Shown: piece after piece, positions 1 through 12,956 of the stretch | Layout of the letters: each line of letters starts with the position of its first letter | How positions within the stretch are numbered: the stretch's first letter is position 1 | NCBI RefSeq assembly: GCF_030463535.1 | Contig: NC_132878.1 | Span: forward strand, 24,061,925 to 24,125,924 | Source of the DNA: Salminus brasiliensis | Lineage: Eukaryota > Chordata > Actinopteri > Characiformes > Bryconidae | Direction of reading: 5' to 3' | Length of the DNA: 64,000 bases | Position numbers and translations under genes: made by a program | The notes under the pieces: model-generated | Databases searched by the model: none | What the model saw: only the letters and a program-made list of their open reading frames with translations | Told to the model about the DNA's origin: nothing

Positions 1-776
1 CAATGTCCCCATCGCTGTCAGCTTTTAGCATCAGTTGTTAAAAAAGTAGAGTGAAAAAGTGTTAAAGTAGTTCATTTTTGCTTTTCTCTTTATTACAAGT
101 TTCTCTGCACTTCATTTATGCTTTCTATCCATCTCAAAGGAGCCAACTCTGTTATTCATATATATTGAATCATATTAAAATAGTGTCCAAATATATTCCT
201 CCTGAATGAGGCCCACAAGGGCCAGGAGGAAGTAGCATTGAAGTACTTTAAGTATTAAGAAAAAGTTTTTGTATTGTATTAATTGTATTAATGCTTAAGG
301 ATAAACTTACCTGAAAGTATCTCACAGTGTAGGAGGTGCAGGTGACTGATTGACCCTTTGCAGTTTATATCATATAGAGGTCCTGCGGGCTGCATCTGGC
401 CTAAACTATTCAAGAGATGAGTATCCCAGGAGAGTATTCTGTACAGCACCTCCCCTCTCCCCTCCATCTCAAACACAAGGCTGGTGAATTTGCATTGAAA
501 CAGACCAGCATGCGGACACTGAAACCTGCAAAGCAAGGTCAAATATAATGTCTCAATATACTCAGCTGCTTGCCCTCATTGTTTAACACAGTGGCTCTCA
601 ATCTAGACCAGGAAACACCAGCCAGGCAAAGCTTTTTTCCTCTTTTACAGCTTCCAAGTGTTGGTAACTGGAATAGAATAAAAAGCCTTTGTGAACTGGT
701 TTGAAATCTGGTCTAGGTTGAAACTTGCTGGTTGAGTAAACACTGCATTAAGCTGACATATTACCTGTAGAAGGTA
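1..776. other. Left flank without recognised genes
   Basis: AT-rich sequence before the start of the segmental duplication. I see no convincing exon, RNA gene or transposon end in it. If gene 1 (minus strand) still has 3' exons, they would lie here unrecognised or beyond the left edge. Confidence 0.5.
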
Positions 777-3700
777 AGGGTACCATCCCCTAGACTGACT
801 TTAGCCTCTTCAGGAGTGAATATGTTAGTATGTGCTGAGAGCAGCTACAGTGGAGAACAACAGGTGAGGACAAAACAGAGCATTATTCCACACTCATCTT
901 GACCTATAGCTATATTTTATATACATGTCTAATAATGTATAGTAATGTTTTTGGTATAAACATGTTTCACATGTACGGTATTTTCTTATCATTAGTGTAG
1001 TGATGGCACAATACCAACAAGGCTCTGTCTGTAGTTTATTTTATTATATGGTCTAAATACCACAGTTTTAAAGTGGACATATGATAAAAAACTCACTTTT
1101 TCAGCACTTGCCTACAAACGTACATTCTAAACATGTCTGAAATAAAACTCTCATTAGAATAAAACTCTCATTCTCATTAGGATTATACCACCCCCGGTCT
1201 AAGTAGCTCGACCCACTTTGTTTTTAAGGTGTCTGTAATTCTCATTCGAGCCAGACTTAGTGCTATGTGCAGTTGATCAGTGTTTATTAAGCACTCACTA
1301 TATCATTGATATGAGACAATAAAATATCATCATATTGCCCAGTCCTTCCTCCACCTTTCCTTAAAAGTCCTCTACTTACACACCTATCCTGCTGCTTTAA
1401 GATGCTGACGTTTCATTTGTCCATTCTTCCTCCCTGCCGCCCGGTTGACCAGGCGGTTGGCTTCTCCCCTGCCTTTCATGAATGACAGGATCTGCGAGGG
1501 TCCCAATACTTTTGTCCAAAAGTTTATACTGTATTTATAATTTCACTTATTGAATATCATCTTATCAGCACTTGGGTGTAAAATGAGAGAATAGATGTAG
1601 ATGTTTTAGAGTATTTGTTACTTTAACTCAATCAGGAAATCGGGCAATCAGGCACAATTTACAGTGTATATCACTGCCGGGGATCGCTGCTAAAATGAGA
1701 AGAGACCTGACCTCACAGCCAACTGAGTATTGTAAAGCTGCAGCATTGAAATCACTAATGTATTTCAACCACTTGCTGTGCTGTATGTTGAACTGTACAC
1801 GTAGACTTCAAGACCAGAAAGACTAGCAAATAGAAATTCGTAAAATCCCTCTGATGCAGCTCAGTTAGTATAATCGGCATGGTTGTTTTGCGTCTGTAAA
1901 GTTTACTGCTCACTTTTAAAGCTCTAGGTCATGGTTACGGATTGAGTAGCTCTGACTTTTACTAAGAGAAAACGTGAAAAGCATTATGTAAATCTCACAC
2001 TGTGCCAATAGCTAAACTGCAAAAATAATAAAAAGCTAACGGTGTAAGATTCTTAAGATGCTTATGGTTTTTTGAGAATTTGGTTTGCAAGGCTGGAGGG
2101 TGGCAGCTGGGATGAACAGTGGCTCATTCTCATTTAAAGGAACAAGCACTCAAACCGGTCGCTCTGGTTGAACAGAGCTGTTTAGACAGGGTGAGAAAGA
2201 TGCTGTGGTGCTTAGACAGTTGTACTTAAACTTTAGTTCAGCTTGATCCAATTGTTATTGCCGTTATTTCTCCGTTTTGGATTTGCTATTCTGTAATATC
2301 TTCGGTTATTAGCTTACTGTAGTAAATCTGTCAACAACTGTCAACAGCTCACTCACATCTGTTGTGTCAGCGTATGGTGGTGTTGAGTCACCAGAAATCT
2401 CATTCTCTGAGAAGAAAAATATGAACAAACAAACATGTATTACTTTGAACAACAGTGCTCAACACAAATGTGCAGGTGAATACTGTACTGTACTGTTCTC
2501 CCTTCTGTTGATTTTGCTCTTGTGTGTGCCACATTTTAACCATTCAGTACAATTAACAAACACTACTGGGTTTGGTATTTTTTTGTATATTTCTATTCAC
2601 TCACTGAAGTATTTCAGTGTTAAATTTTTTTTTAAAAAACAACTCATTAAAAGGGTCCTCAAGGGTTCCTAATTAAAGGCAATGGTTCTTTATAGAACCA
2701 TGATAAAGAATTATAGTGAAAAACCTTTTGTAGACCTTTTGTTGGCTACTGTACGGTGTTACACTATGTTAATGAGTGGAAGAATAATAATGTAGTACTT
2801 TATAGTGCAGGAAAGGGTTATTTTGTACCCACACTGGTTTGGACTTCATGCATATTGGTGCACTGCCCATACAGCCATCTCCATTTATTTTTGGATATAA
2901 TTCTTAGACATAATGTTGTTTGTACACCACCCTAGGATTTGAAATGAAGCAACTAATATCAGATTAAAGGGCAAATATTCAGCTTTAAGCTGTTTAACAA
3001 AAGTATTGTATTCTTAAAACTGGCCTCCATCTGTGAAGCATTAAACAGTTCAAAATGAAGGCCCCTTAATTCATGTAACATTAATCAGACTGTAAATCAG
3101 AAGTAAATCAATACAAATTAAGACCAAAGAAAAGATGAGTGACAGTTATAGACATACACAAAATATTATATAAAAATAAATATTATTCCAGTAAACACTG
3201 TTATATCAACTGTGAAAAAAAGGAAGCTGCATCATACCACTCAAGCACTGCGTTAACAAGGTCATTGCTCAGAAAAAGAAGAAAAACAGCATCACTGTTA
3301 CTCACCTTTCTCATGTACAGTCTGAAGAATGGACTCTGAAGAAGCTTGTCGGTCATGTGTACAGAAGACTAGACTTTGTCTGGGAAAAACATACAAACAT
3401 GCAAAGTCCCCTGTGTATGACACCTCCTCCGTACTACCTGGGAAAGAAGGAGGAACAGAAAGCTATACAAATATTCTACTGTATATTACAGAAATCTAAC
3501 ATTATATCTATAACAGAATCAGACAGCAAACATGTAGATGGTTGAGCACAGACCAATCATTTCCTGAAAATATCATTATGATTTATTTTTTTATTTGGGG
3601 TGTTTGTTGAAGGTATCCACAAAATTAAAATGCCTTTGTGATTGTTGTATTCAAACAACAGTATGGGCGCCAATGAAAATAACCGCATGAGTATGAACAA

Positions 3701-4425
3701 CATTTTTTTGATCATTTTATCAACCTCCTATGAATTGAAAATGTAAAAAAAAGCTTTAAAAAGAGTGATAATTTCTATTGAATGTTTTCAATTCATTTCT
3801 ACTTTTCATTACCAAATCAATTACAAGTATTTGGCTTTAACTTTCTACTCAAGCTGCTAAGCTAAATACATACTAAATGAATTACTCAGAAAAAAATAAA
3901 CATTACATATTGAAGGAATAAAAAAAACGTCAGATTAAAATACATGTAAATATCTTTACTTTTGGTCCTATGCAAAAAAATGTGTAAGCTATACTTTGCC
4001 AGAAAGACATTTTAAAAGCCCCAACAACCTGAAAATGTTGGCCTACATTGGGTTGGGAGTGTTGCTGATATAAAAGAAGCGAATCCAGAGAGTTCAGGGA
4101 ATGTAAGATTAGTGAAGAGGATTATGTTGGATCCATTACACTGATGAAGCCCTTGGCTACACCATGGCTCATAAAATGTGAAGAAACCATAGAAGTCTCC
4201 TGTGTTTATGGTGATGTTTACCAGGTCCCCACAACCTAGGTGGCGATAGGGTCCGCTGCTGAACATGGGATCTAACCATAGGCCTTGTGCCTGATCTTCT
4301 CATTGCCTTCCTTCTCAACAGGGACTAGACAAGCTGTGTGTGTGCGCATTTGTACATCTGTGCCAGCAATGGGTGCAACTTGAAGTAACTGAATGCATTC
4401 ATCAGAAGGACAGTCCACAAAGATT

Positions 4426-4429
<4 letters not shown>

Positions 4430-4481
<52 letters not shown>
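4430..4481. repeat. (TA)n(CA)n microsatellite
   Basis: Alternating TA followed by CA. The equivalent place in copy B (about 47550-47570) has a much shorter tract, so it changed length after the duplication. Confidence 0.95.
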
Positions 4482-4939
4482 ACAGGGCAATTTATATACT
4501 TTTAAAGCCACCCTGCTCCACTGTTGAGACAGGAAGCATACCTTTTGCAACTGCCTCAGTAATACTGCACCATTTCGCACTTTTTTAGTAAGCATGACAC
4601 TGGTAAAAGCAGTGTTGTCCGAATTGGTTTGGTGGGTCACGCACCAAACTAACCGCTAACCCAACACTCAAAGCTGTAATTTAAACCCAGGCCGGCAAAT
4701 TGCGAGACAAACTTGGTGGCACTCAACCAATATGAAACTGCAGTAGTTGCATGGAGTTTAACAATAAGTGATTGAATAAACCAGATTGTTGTTTTTCTAT
4801 ACAACCTCTTCATTTGTGAGCTGTGTGTGTGAACGTGAGTTGCCAACAAAGCAGAGTACAGTAGTGGAGCTCGAGGCAGAGTGAGGGAGGGAGCAGAAAA
4901 AAGGCTTTCTGCAAGATTGCAATATCACCTCAGCCCACT

Positions 4940-5420
4940 GTTTAATTCCCGATGTGTTTGGATGTACTGCCCCAGCCCTAGATGATATACCCTGCGATCT
5001 ACCTGTACAGCATTGTCCACTCAGAGACATGTGGAGAAGATGTCCCACACTTGTAGAAGGTGTTAACCTGCAGAGGGACAAGATTTACTTCCAATCCCCA
5101 AAAATGTCACCTTGGACTCAGCAGGAAGCACATTCCCTGGGGTATCGCATTGGTACTGTGCGTACTGGCGTACTGTGGTCCCAACAATAGAAAACTGCTG
5201 CCATCCTGCAATGGCACAAGCCCAAGCGTGCGGCCTTCTGGGGTTGGCCGGCTACTACAGGTGGTTTGTTAATAACGTCTCCTTCATCTCCTCCCGCCTC
5301 AGAGTGCAAAGCCCTGTCCAGTAAGAGGGCCATAAAAAAGCTCCCGTTCTACTTAACAGAGAGGCACTTTACTTTCATTATAGATCATGCTCTTTTACAG
5401 TAGCTACTAAAAGCCTAGCA
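4940..5420 (+). mobile_element. Degenerate Ty3/gypsy-like pol remnant
   Basis: Frame-shifted conceptual translation on the plus strand contains GLLGLAGYYRWFVNN around 5230-5280. This resembles the FLGL-x-GYYRRFI motif at the RT/RNase H junction of gypsy-type pol, and an RHFTFIIDHA-like stretch follows. Stops and frameshifts are frequent, so it is a dead fragment. The same remnant lies at 47640-47960 in copy B, so it predates the duplication. It lies just beyond the coiled-coil exon of gene 1, where later exons would be expected. Confidence 0.6.
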
Positions 5421-5773
5421 CTCTAACGCTTGTGTCCTTGATGGTTTTTGTCCCTCTTCTAAGTACTCAACACCAACACATGCATGTACACTCACTCTGG
5501 GCTGTGTCATCTGCCTCCCTTGGGAGGACTCTAAGAGGGGGACTGTGGCATGTTCCAGGGACATCAAGTCCTCCCTACTTTGCTCTGCTGTCCAAGGTGC
5601 TGAATACAGGAAAAACCCCTTTAGCAGCATGACTGCGTGGCTCAGAGGCAACGCTTCCACAGCAGACAAGTCCTTTGGTTCTCTAATGCCACAAAAAGTG
5701 AATAGATGTGTGTGTGTGCTTGTTTATTTTATTTTTTGTGTTTTGTGAAAACAGTTTCTTACTAGTTTCTTAC

Positions 5774-6319
5774 TTTTAGGAAGCATCAACTGCTTGCTGT
5801 TTCTTCTCCTGAGTGGAACTACTGGGTCTGGATCCTGCAGCTGATTGTCTCTTTCCATTAGACGTGTGTCTCTCTTTCTTAGAAGTCTCTCCTTCTCTTC
5901 AAGCTGTTTGTCTTTTTCTCTCAGTTCAGTTTTCTTTTGTGCCAGAAGGATCATAATCGCATGTAGTTCACTGCTCTTCTCCTGCAGTTCCTCTCTCAGT
6001 ATCTCCAGCTGATTTTTACTGGTCTCCACCTCTTTCTCTGTGTTCTCCAGTAGAGTTTTTTTCTCTCTCAGCAGCATTTTCTTCAGCTGTGGGTCTTCCT
6101 GCTTAAGCTGTATGTGTGTCTCTTCGGTCATTTGTTTCAGTTTTTCTTTGTCCTCACTAAGAAAAGTGCCCTTTTCTTCCAGCATCTTGTCCTTCATCTG
6201 AAGAGTCTCTGCATTTATTATCAGATGTTTTTCTTTCTCTTCTTTTTTCATCAGTTGTGCACTGTTCCCCTCTACAAGGATTTCTTTGTTTATAAGAAGT
6301 TTAGCCTGTCCTGAGAGCT
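5774..6319 (-). CDS. Gene 1 coiled-coil exon
   Basis: The exon follows a CTCACAG acceptor and begins in phase 1 ([10 protein letters not shown]...). It encodes about 182 residues, mostly charged heptads rich in K, E, L and Q. It holds one copy of the family repeat ([16 protein letters not shown]...) and then the conserved exit segment [12 protein letters not shown]...VPLRRRNSK. Length is a multiple of three. The family's intact exon in gene 3 is 1731 nt, so this is a short-repeat version. Its end resembles a merger with the 72-nt linker exon of genes 2 and 3 (RRRNS...LPK). Confidence 0.8.
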
Positions 6320-9300
6320 CTGTGAGAAACAAAAGCATTTAATAGATCCATTAAACATCACATTGATTTCACATGTACTTTGGTTTAATGTCAGTCACAC
6401 AGAAGGTGGAGTGTTACTATATTTATTCTAGAGAAGGTTTTAACACATGCACATTTAGAATTTCTGTTTTTATTTCTGTTTTCTGTAAAGTCCATTTTCT
6501 GCCATTTGCACTGCAACCTGAGATTAAAGATTTAAGGACATTTATCTTAGCTTTAATACAAGATGAGCACTACAAACAAATAAAGGTGTCCGAAAATAGA
6601 TTTTCTAACTAACTGTATGAAATACCATGGCCTAGTGGGATGCCTAAACACAACATTCTCCTTTACATATACCAAACACCACCCTCATCACCTGACACCA
6701 TCTGCACCCTCAAAGCAGCACTGTGAATGCTGGTGATCAGGGTGGGCAACCACAACACAGACCAGCAGAAAAAGCTGAACTAATAGACCTCCATTTTAAA
6801 CTGGAGGACTGAATTTTAGCACAGTTTAGTGATTTACTTGCTTAAGCAAGACAGTATCTGACAGGATCTAACCTTTTAAATCCTCTCCAGGCCTCCCTGG
6901 ACATCGGTCTCCAGTAAACATTGTAAAGGTCACTTTAAATCTTATAGAAATGAGGAAAGGTAGCATACATATTTTTTCACCAAAGAGAGAGGTGAGAGAT
7001 ATATTTTCTTTTATATATACAGTATAAATCTGTATACAGTATAAGTCTGTTCAAGCTACTGAGGGAAAAATAGGGAGAATGTGTGTTCTCAGTAAACATT
7101 AAACGCGATGTCCAGGACCTTGTTTGAGTGCCATGAACTCTTTATTTCCATAGTGTATTTATGCTCACCTTAGTATAGATCATCTGGGTACGTTTTTTCT
7201 TGGACAGTTTCTTCTTATACAAATGCTGCCTGCAACACTGCCATTCTGCCACAGTCAAAAACTGTTTACTTTCCCTCTCACACATCTACCACTTATCACC
7301 TGTGTCTTACCTTAATGCCTTTACTTTGGTAATGCCCACCTACAGTAGTGTTACCATACCTCTATCTCCTATTAAGTGAGATCACATTGTTATGGTCACT
7401 TATTCCTAATATGGAAACCTCACTGGAAACCTCAAATTCAAGACATTGATTGTATGAGATTAAGTTTGTCTGTATGAATTTATAAATGGCTTTTATAGTG
7501 TCTACATACTATTTCTCATCAAACTGTGATTAAATTCAGTAAATATACATGTTCCATGTGTTCCATGTTCCTGCCCCCCCTCTCGCCACCCAATAAAATA
7601 TTTTTCTAGATCCGCCCCTGCTTCAGAGCCTACCCAGAATCATATACTCACACATTCATAACAAGGTGCAAATTAGCATGTGTATTTTTGGGAGGTGGGA
7701 GGAAACGCTCCTAACAGACAGTGAGTGGAGCAGGGCTTGAAGCCACAACCTCAGGTCAGTGACTGGAGCAGGGTTGAACCCAAAACCCCACACTAACTAC
7801 CATGATGTGCCACCATGTCACCCTTAACTCTGCACTCTATAAATATGAATAACTCATCTTTTCCATCAAAATACAAACAGAGAATCTTGTTCAAATCATA
7901 TTAGAACTGAACAGGTTTAATCGTCCTTGTTTGTACTAAGTTAAATGTATTTGATTATAGTTATTCACCGGTCATCACAGCAGATTTCTCCATTTTCATT
8001 CTCTCCTCTTCTGTCCATTCTCTGCCCCACTGTAGAAGAGAATACACCAGTGTGAGGGTCTCCTGCATGCTGTCATACTGTATGATATATGATCAATAAC
8101 TGCTTCTTTGATCAAACCACTGTCGCTGTGTCAGTATGAAGCACTGAGAGCTGATATTACTAACAGTAGAGACTCTGCAGATTGTAGCTGTATTCTGAAG
8201 CTGTATTCTATACGCTTTCCTCAGAAGTTAATGATCATTAATTGGTGTACTCACCTGCTTGACATAGAAGACGTGTTTGTCCTGAAGAGGAGAAACTGAT
8301 CAGAGACCAATTTTGATATATAAAGTCCTGAATGCAAAACAGACGAGATTTCTGTTTCTATGTTTCTGTTGTGTTAAAACATGACTTAATTCATTACTGT
8401 GCACTGTTTTAATAATTCTCATCATTACCATTAAAACCAGTAAACATCAAATAATGACATATTTATTAACGCTTGTAAAAATGCAGGGTCAGTGCATCAT
8501 AATCCAAACTCTCTCATCAGACAGTGTTTTGTGTTAAAGGTAGGGTGGTGAGTGTGTGTTCCTGTAACACCTCTAGTTCTGCTCAGTCTGCTGTGAGCTG
8601 ATAAAAGAATCAGCTGAACTACAGTAGAGAAGGGAAATCAATTTACAACACAAGGCTCTAATCTGAACACTAAACACTAGACCAGTAAAATCTGGCAGGA
8701 GTGGAAATGACCCTGTGTGAGATCTCTGTGTGATTCGGAGCTGAGATGATGAGGGTGAGTGTGTGTGTGGGTAGGTGTGTTAAATTTGAGGCAAAGAAGA
8801 TCAGATAATGAGTTCATTCTAGAAGGTCAAATCTAGAAACGCCTGAAGACACATAAATATGAGATAAAATAAGTGAAGGAACCTGTAGGAGAGTAGAATA
8901 TCTCACTAATCAGGTCTTTCAGTGCTGCTGACTGTTCAGTATTTACTGCTGCCTGTAAGTCACTGATACACAGACTCACACACAGAGGCAGTGTGTGTTC
9001 TAGATTATTGTGTAATAATAAATGGTGTAAAACTACATTCACGAGAGACTAATAGTGAACTTCACTGTCTCCACACTTCTACAGTGCAGTGGGATTATAC
9101 ACAGGTGCATTGTGGGAAGGAAGGTGGGAGATGGGGGTGTAAAGCTTTCATTTTGTGATCAGAGACTTTTCTTATCTCATGAATATGAACCTGAAATCTG
9201 GGTCCATGTGACTGATTGATGTCTGCATTAGAATTTAATACCAGTGATTAAAAAAGAAACAGGAGGTTTTTACCATCAGTGGGAGAAAAGACAGTGCACG

Positions 9301-12300
9301 TATTTACTTACCCAAAAGGCTGTGGGGGGAAAAACAGAAGAGAAGACAGAGTTAGATAAATCTCCATGAGAAGATCTAACTAAAGTTAAATACTATAAAA
9401 CACCCAGAATCACTTAAGAGATGTGAAAGTTTGTGAATAAACAGCTCTTGAGTTCTATTCAGTAGAAATGTCTCCACCTGTATGAATTAAATGAGTGGGG
9501 TTAGGGTGAGTGTTTACAGATGTTGAGTAACAGCAGTCAAATCTGATTTCCACATCTGCAGAAGGTCTATTAGAGCACATCTACGGATTACTAATCTGTT
9601 TATTTTGTGGCTGCAGTTAGTAGACATGTAGTTAAACTCATAATGTGCTGTATAATACAAGACCGTTTTCAAAGAGTTTACACACTAAGGATGGTTTATT
9701 TACATATGGTTTATTTATTTACAAACTAAGGAGCAGTCCTCAAGAACGTATGGAATTATTAAGACATTATAAATCATGATTTTGATCAAATAAGACACTA
9801 TTTAAAAATCCTTTTTTGCAAAATCTGCTTTAAAGCGTCTTGCATGTTTAGGAACAGCACAATTTTGAACTTGATGTGTAATGTGAACTTTCACTGTATA
9901 AATGTTGTTTAATTACATGCTGAAACAGTTTTTCCATAATGCTCATTTCAGAGAGAGGTACTTGGTTATCAGCAGTAGCATTTTAGGGAAATTTAACTGT
10001 ACCTAAAATTGTTGTTCTCTTTAATTGGCTTATTTTACTGGATACTACATTTCGCCCAAGTACTCTTGAAGACAGTGAGCAACTCTGCCGTTTGGACATC
10101 CAGGGGAAGTTCGTTCCACCACTATGGTGCCAGGACAGAAAAAAAGCCTTGACGTTTGTCTTCCGTGAATCTTAAGGGATGGTGGGTCAAGCCGAGCTGT
10201 ACTTGAAGATTAACAGGCTCTTGAATCTGATGCGGGCAGCAGCTACAGGAAGCCAGTGAAGAGAACAAAGCAGAGGAGTTACATGGCTGAACATGCTGCT
10301 GCATTCTGGATTAATTGCAGGGACCTGATGGTGCGCAAAGGGAGACCAGCCAGAAGGGAGTTGAAGTCTTGAAACTGATCATCCTCAACTAAACCAAGGC
10401 TTTGTGCTTCTATAGATGGAGTGACCAGTGAAATCTCAAAGGAGATGGCCAGTAGTTCCTGGGATGTACAGCAGTTCTGTCTTGCTGGGGTTGAGTTTGA
10501 GGTGATGAGCTGCCATCCAAAGAAGAGACGTCTGCGAGACATGCTGAGATGCGGGTAGAAACCTGTGTGTCAGACGGTGGGAAAGAAAGGATGAGTTGAG
10601 GGTCATCGGCGTAGCAGTGGTAAGAGAATCCATGGGAGGATATTACTTTTGGTATGAGCGTCCCTGCAAGTATGATGCAAACCATCGCCATGCTGAGCCT
10701 GTAATTCCAAGACCATCAAGGATAGAAAAGAGGATCTTGTGGTCCACTGTATCAAAAGCTGCAGAGAGGTCGAGGAGAATCAGAACAGTTTGGCATATTT
10801 TGCTGCATAATAGCTACTTTGTAACTGCAATGAGAGCAGTTTCATTTGAGTGGGCTGCTTTATAGCCAGACTGTTTAGGGTCCGGTAGAAATGTGTGAGA
10901 AAGAGAGACAGTTGGTTGTAGACAAAATGTTTAAGGATTTGGAGAAGAAAGAGAAAAGAGATATAGGTCTGTGGATTGAAGAAAAGGTTGAAGGAAAGAT
11001 CAAAAGATGACTGCATTGGGAGAAGGCATGATGACTAAAGATTCTCAGAGTGTTGAAGTCACCAGGCAGAATAAGTGAGAACATCCAGTTCATCAATGAA
11101 ATTTTAATTCTGGATCTCAATTATTGCTAGGGACAATTCTGTAGTCGCTGGATATTGGTAGGGACATGTCGAGAAGGTGGAGAATAAAAGCAAGCTCGGT
11201 CAGCGTGATGACACAATCCATGGTCACAAAGTGAGAAGTGTGTTTGTAGAAGGTTCAGCAAATTCATGAGGAGCAAAAAGATGGATAATGATGGGCTTTT
11301 TGCTTGAATACTTGGAGTGACCAATGGAGTTGATCCAGTAAGATGAAAAAGGGAGGAGAAGAGAAGGGGCTGGTCAGAAACCTCTTTCGCTAGAAGCGAT
11401 GAGACGACATCAGGCTCGGACAGCACAGAAAGAAGGCTGCGACAAGAGAGGGAAGATCAGCGATAAAGCGGGTACATTGACTGGGATGGACAGAAATCAA
11501 AGCAGTAAGCTACTGCCAAATTTAGGGGGGCACGAGGACAGCTGGGAGTGTGGGAGTGTGCCTGGACACAATACAACCAATTCAAATTCTGGCCATAAAG
11601 GAAATACACAAGCTTCCACAGCAGTCACGAGAACTGGAGGAGTGTGTGTTCACTTCACTTCATTTACAAGCTCTTCTAACATATAAAGATTTGCTGTTTG
11701 TTCTTTATTTAATGCTACTTGCTGCTACTGTATTGTACCTCCCAGCTCCTTTCCCACTCTTCTACTCACATTCTTTGATCAGTCCCATCTACCTAATGTG
11801 TTTCAGCACGTCTTGACTTTCGAGATTATTTTCTCTTTTCAATAAATGTCCTTCCTTTATTTCCATACTGTTCACTTGTGAAGATGTGTAGCAGAGTCTG
11901 AAACGTGCAGCAACTGTCCTTAATTCCCTCCACATGAAGATCATCTACTCTCTGTGTTTCCCCACCTCACACAACCCCCTCTGATCATCTGTGTTCCTCA
12001 TTTTTGTCTCTTCAGATTATTCTTAGACTCTGATCATGATGATGACGATGAAAGGTTTATGTAGAGTGGAGGTCTAGAGTACTTACACACTCTTACTGTA
12101 CACTCCTCTGTCGTGTCTCCGTTGGTCACCTGACACAGGTAATCTCCTAAACATGACCATCCGCATGCCCTGATCTGTAAGGAGACGTTTCCTCTCTTCA
12201 GCTCCTCAGTGAACAGACTCACTCTGCCCTCGTAGCCCCTCCCCTCTGTCACCTGTCTGTCCTTATAGACACAAACACAGTCCGTCTCCCTAAACCACCT

Positions 12301-12428
12301 GATCTCCATTGCAACAGCACTGAGTTCAGGAGACAGGTGACAGGAGAGAGTAGCAGCAGAGCCAGTCTGACACTCTCCACCCTGGAGACCAATGAGCTTA
12401 AACTCATCTGTGTAAAAAAACACACACA

Positions 12429-12465
<37 letters not shown>

Positions 12466-12592
12466 TATACAGACAGTTTATTTAATGATGTTTCAGTTAA
12501 ATCTGTTGTAATCTGTGAGAAAATAATATTAAATATTAATTCATTCATAAATCTCTGAAGTTTGACTCACTGTTGCTCAAAGCTGCCGCCAT
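5774..12592 (-). CDS. Gene 1: IgV-linker-coiled-coil gene, 3' (GTPase) part not in window
   Basis: Minus-strand member of the cluster. Coding exons in order: 12592-12571 (22 nt, ATG), 12407-12087 (IgV, 321), 9319-9312 (8), 8952-8883 (70), 8295-8255 (41), 8029-7969 (61), 6319-5774 (coil, 546). All are bounded by AG/GT, and the phases add up (1069 nt, ending phase 1), so the reading frame is open throughout. The N-terminus has no signal peptide and no membrane segment follows. The last exon ends with a GTAAGA donor, but no AIG1 exon is found between it and position 1, only repeats. The gene has therefore lost its GTPase or continues outside the window. The coil has a single 28-residue repeat against 12 in gene 3. 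The 70-nt exon replaces the 22-nt exon of genes 2 and 3. Confidence 0.75.
7969..9319 (-). CDS. Gene 1 linker exons (8, 70, 41 and 61 nt)
   Basis: Four small exons: 9319-9312 (CCTTTTGG), 8952-8883, 8295-8255 and 8029-7969. Each has AG before and GT after, and each keeps phase (1 to 0, 0 to 1, 1 to 0, 0 to 1). The 61-nt exon encodes [20 protein letters not shown], closely matching the same exon in genes 2 and 3. The 70-nt exon ([17 protein letters not shown]...) is supported by open frame and phase; its donor, GTTCCT, is weak. The last residues lead straight into the coil exon. No hydrophobic segment is present. Confidence 0.65.
10060..11420 (-). mobile_element. L2-like LINE fragment in a gene 1 intron
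   Basis: Minus-strand translation with frameshifts gives reverse transcriptase blocks: [27 protein letters not shown] and [16 protein letters not shown], then a 3' block near 10080-10350. This matches fish L2-clade non-LTR elements as I know them. It lies in the first-half introns of gene 1 in the same orientation as the gene. A shortened copy occupies 52440-53130, so the insertion predates the duplication. Confidence 0.8.
12087..12407 (-). CDS. Gene 1 IgV-domain exon
   Basis: This 321-nt exon sits between a TG-repeat-preceded ACACAG acceptor and a GTAAGT donor. It encodes a V-set Ig fold of the butyrophilin/B7/MOG kind: first Cys in TLSCHLSPE, Trp in [14 protein letters not shown] strand, NVSLQIR strand, second Cys in YLCQV. 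The DTGYY signature is changed to CLGDYLC here. Extra cysteines (DCVCVY, RAC, EEC) are conserved in the family. Both ends are phase 1, the usual Ig exon phase. Confidence 0.9.
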
Positions 12593-12631
12593 CAGTCTCT
12601 CCTCCTGTAGATCCTCTCTAATACAACACTA

Positions 12632-12830
12632 CAGACAGAGAGAGAGAGATAGAGAGAGAGTGAGAGAGAGAGAAACAGAGAGAGAGAGACAGAGATAGAG
12701 AGAATGAGAGAGAGAGTGAGAGAGACAGACAGATAGAGAATGAGAAAGAGAGACAGAGAGAAAGAGAGTGAGAGAGAGACAGAGAGAGAATGAGAGAGAA
12801 AGGGAGAGAGAGTGAGAGAGAGAAAGAGAG

Positions 12831-12868
<38 letters not shown>
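12632..12868. repeat. (GA)n microsatellite in the first gene 1 intron
   Basis: A long imperfect GAGA tract on the plus strand, hence CTCT on the minus strand. It ends at the CTGTCTGTAG acceptor of the ATG exon and so forms an extended polypyrimidine tract. The mirror-image tract of gene 2 is at 16695-17048. Confidence 0.95.
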
Positions 12869-12871
<3 letters not shown>

Positions 12872-12956
12872 TTGGTGTTAACTGGTGGTTTACTCAGTCG
12901 TTACTCCGGGCTGGTGTCTAAAGTTAGCTTTAGCTTTAGCTGCTAACCGCTCTTAC

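Larger units (their letters stand above)
777..12640. repeat. Segmental duplication, copy A (partner 45175-54720)
   Basis: Starting at ggtaccatcccctagac the sequence matches 45175 onward in direct orientation through the 3' side of gene 1, its introns and its first exons, about 44.4 kb apart. Matching is near base-for-base over long stretches (for example 1680-2340 with 45890-46550, and 6310-6860 with 48770-49310). It is broken by copy-specific insertions and deletions. Between 777 and about 4940 I see no coding exon. Confidence 0.9.

Noticed and set aside
1851..1930. tRNA-like GCAGCTCAGTTAGTATAATCGG in both duplicates (also about 46035)
   Set aside because: It resembles an A box and D arm, but no matching B box or acceptor stem closure was found at proper spacing.
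4012..4266. Minus-strand open frame repeated at 47144-47338 and 47250-47519
   Set aside because: Present in both duplicates but with different frames and stops; sequence drift shows no constraint on this frame.
7660..7830. Possible tRNA gene or SINE tail with TTGAACCCAAAACCCC
   Set aside because: Not a tRNA gene: no cloverleaf. It resembles the widespread fish repeat containing GGAGGTGGGAGGAAAC; too degraded to assign a family or borders.
12618..12872. Open frames in CT/GA and CA microsatellites (also 16693-17085, 51433-51830, 57340-57609, 63156-63674)
   Set aside because: Dinucleotide repeats lack stops by nature; no coding evidence.
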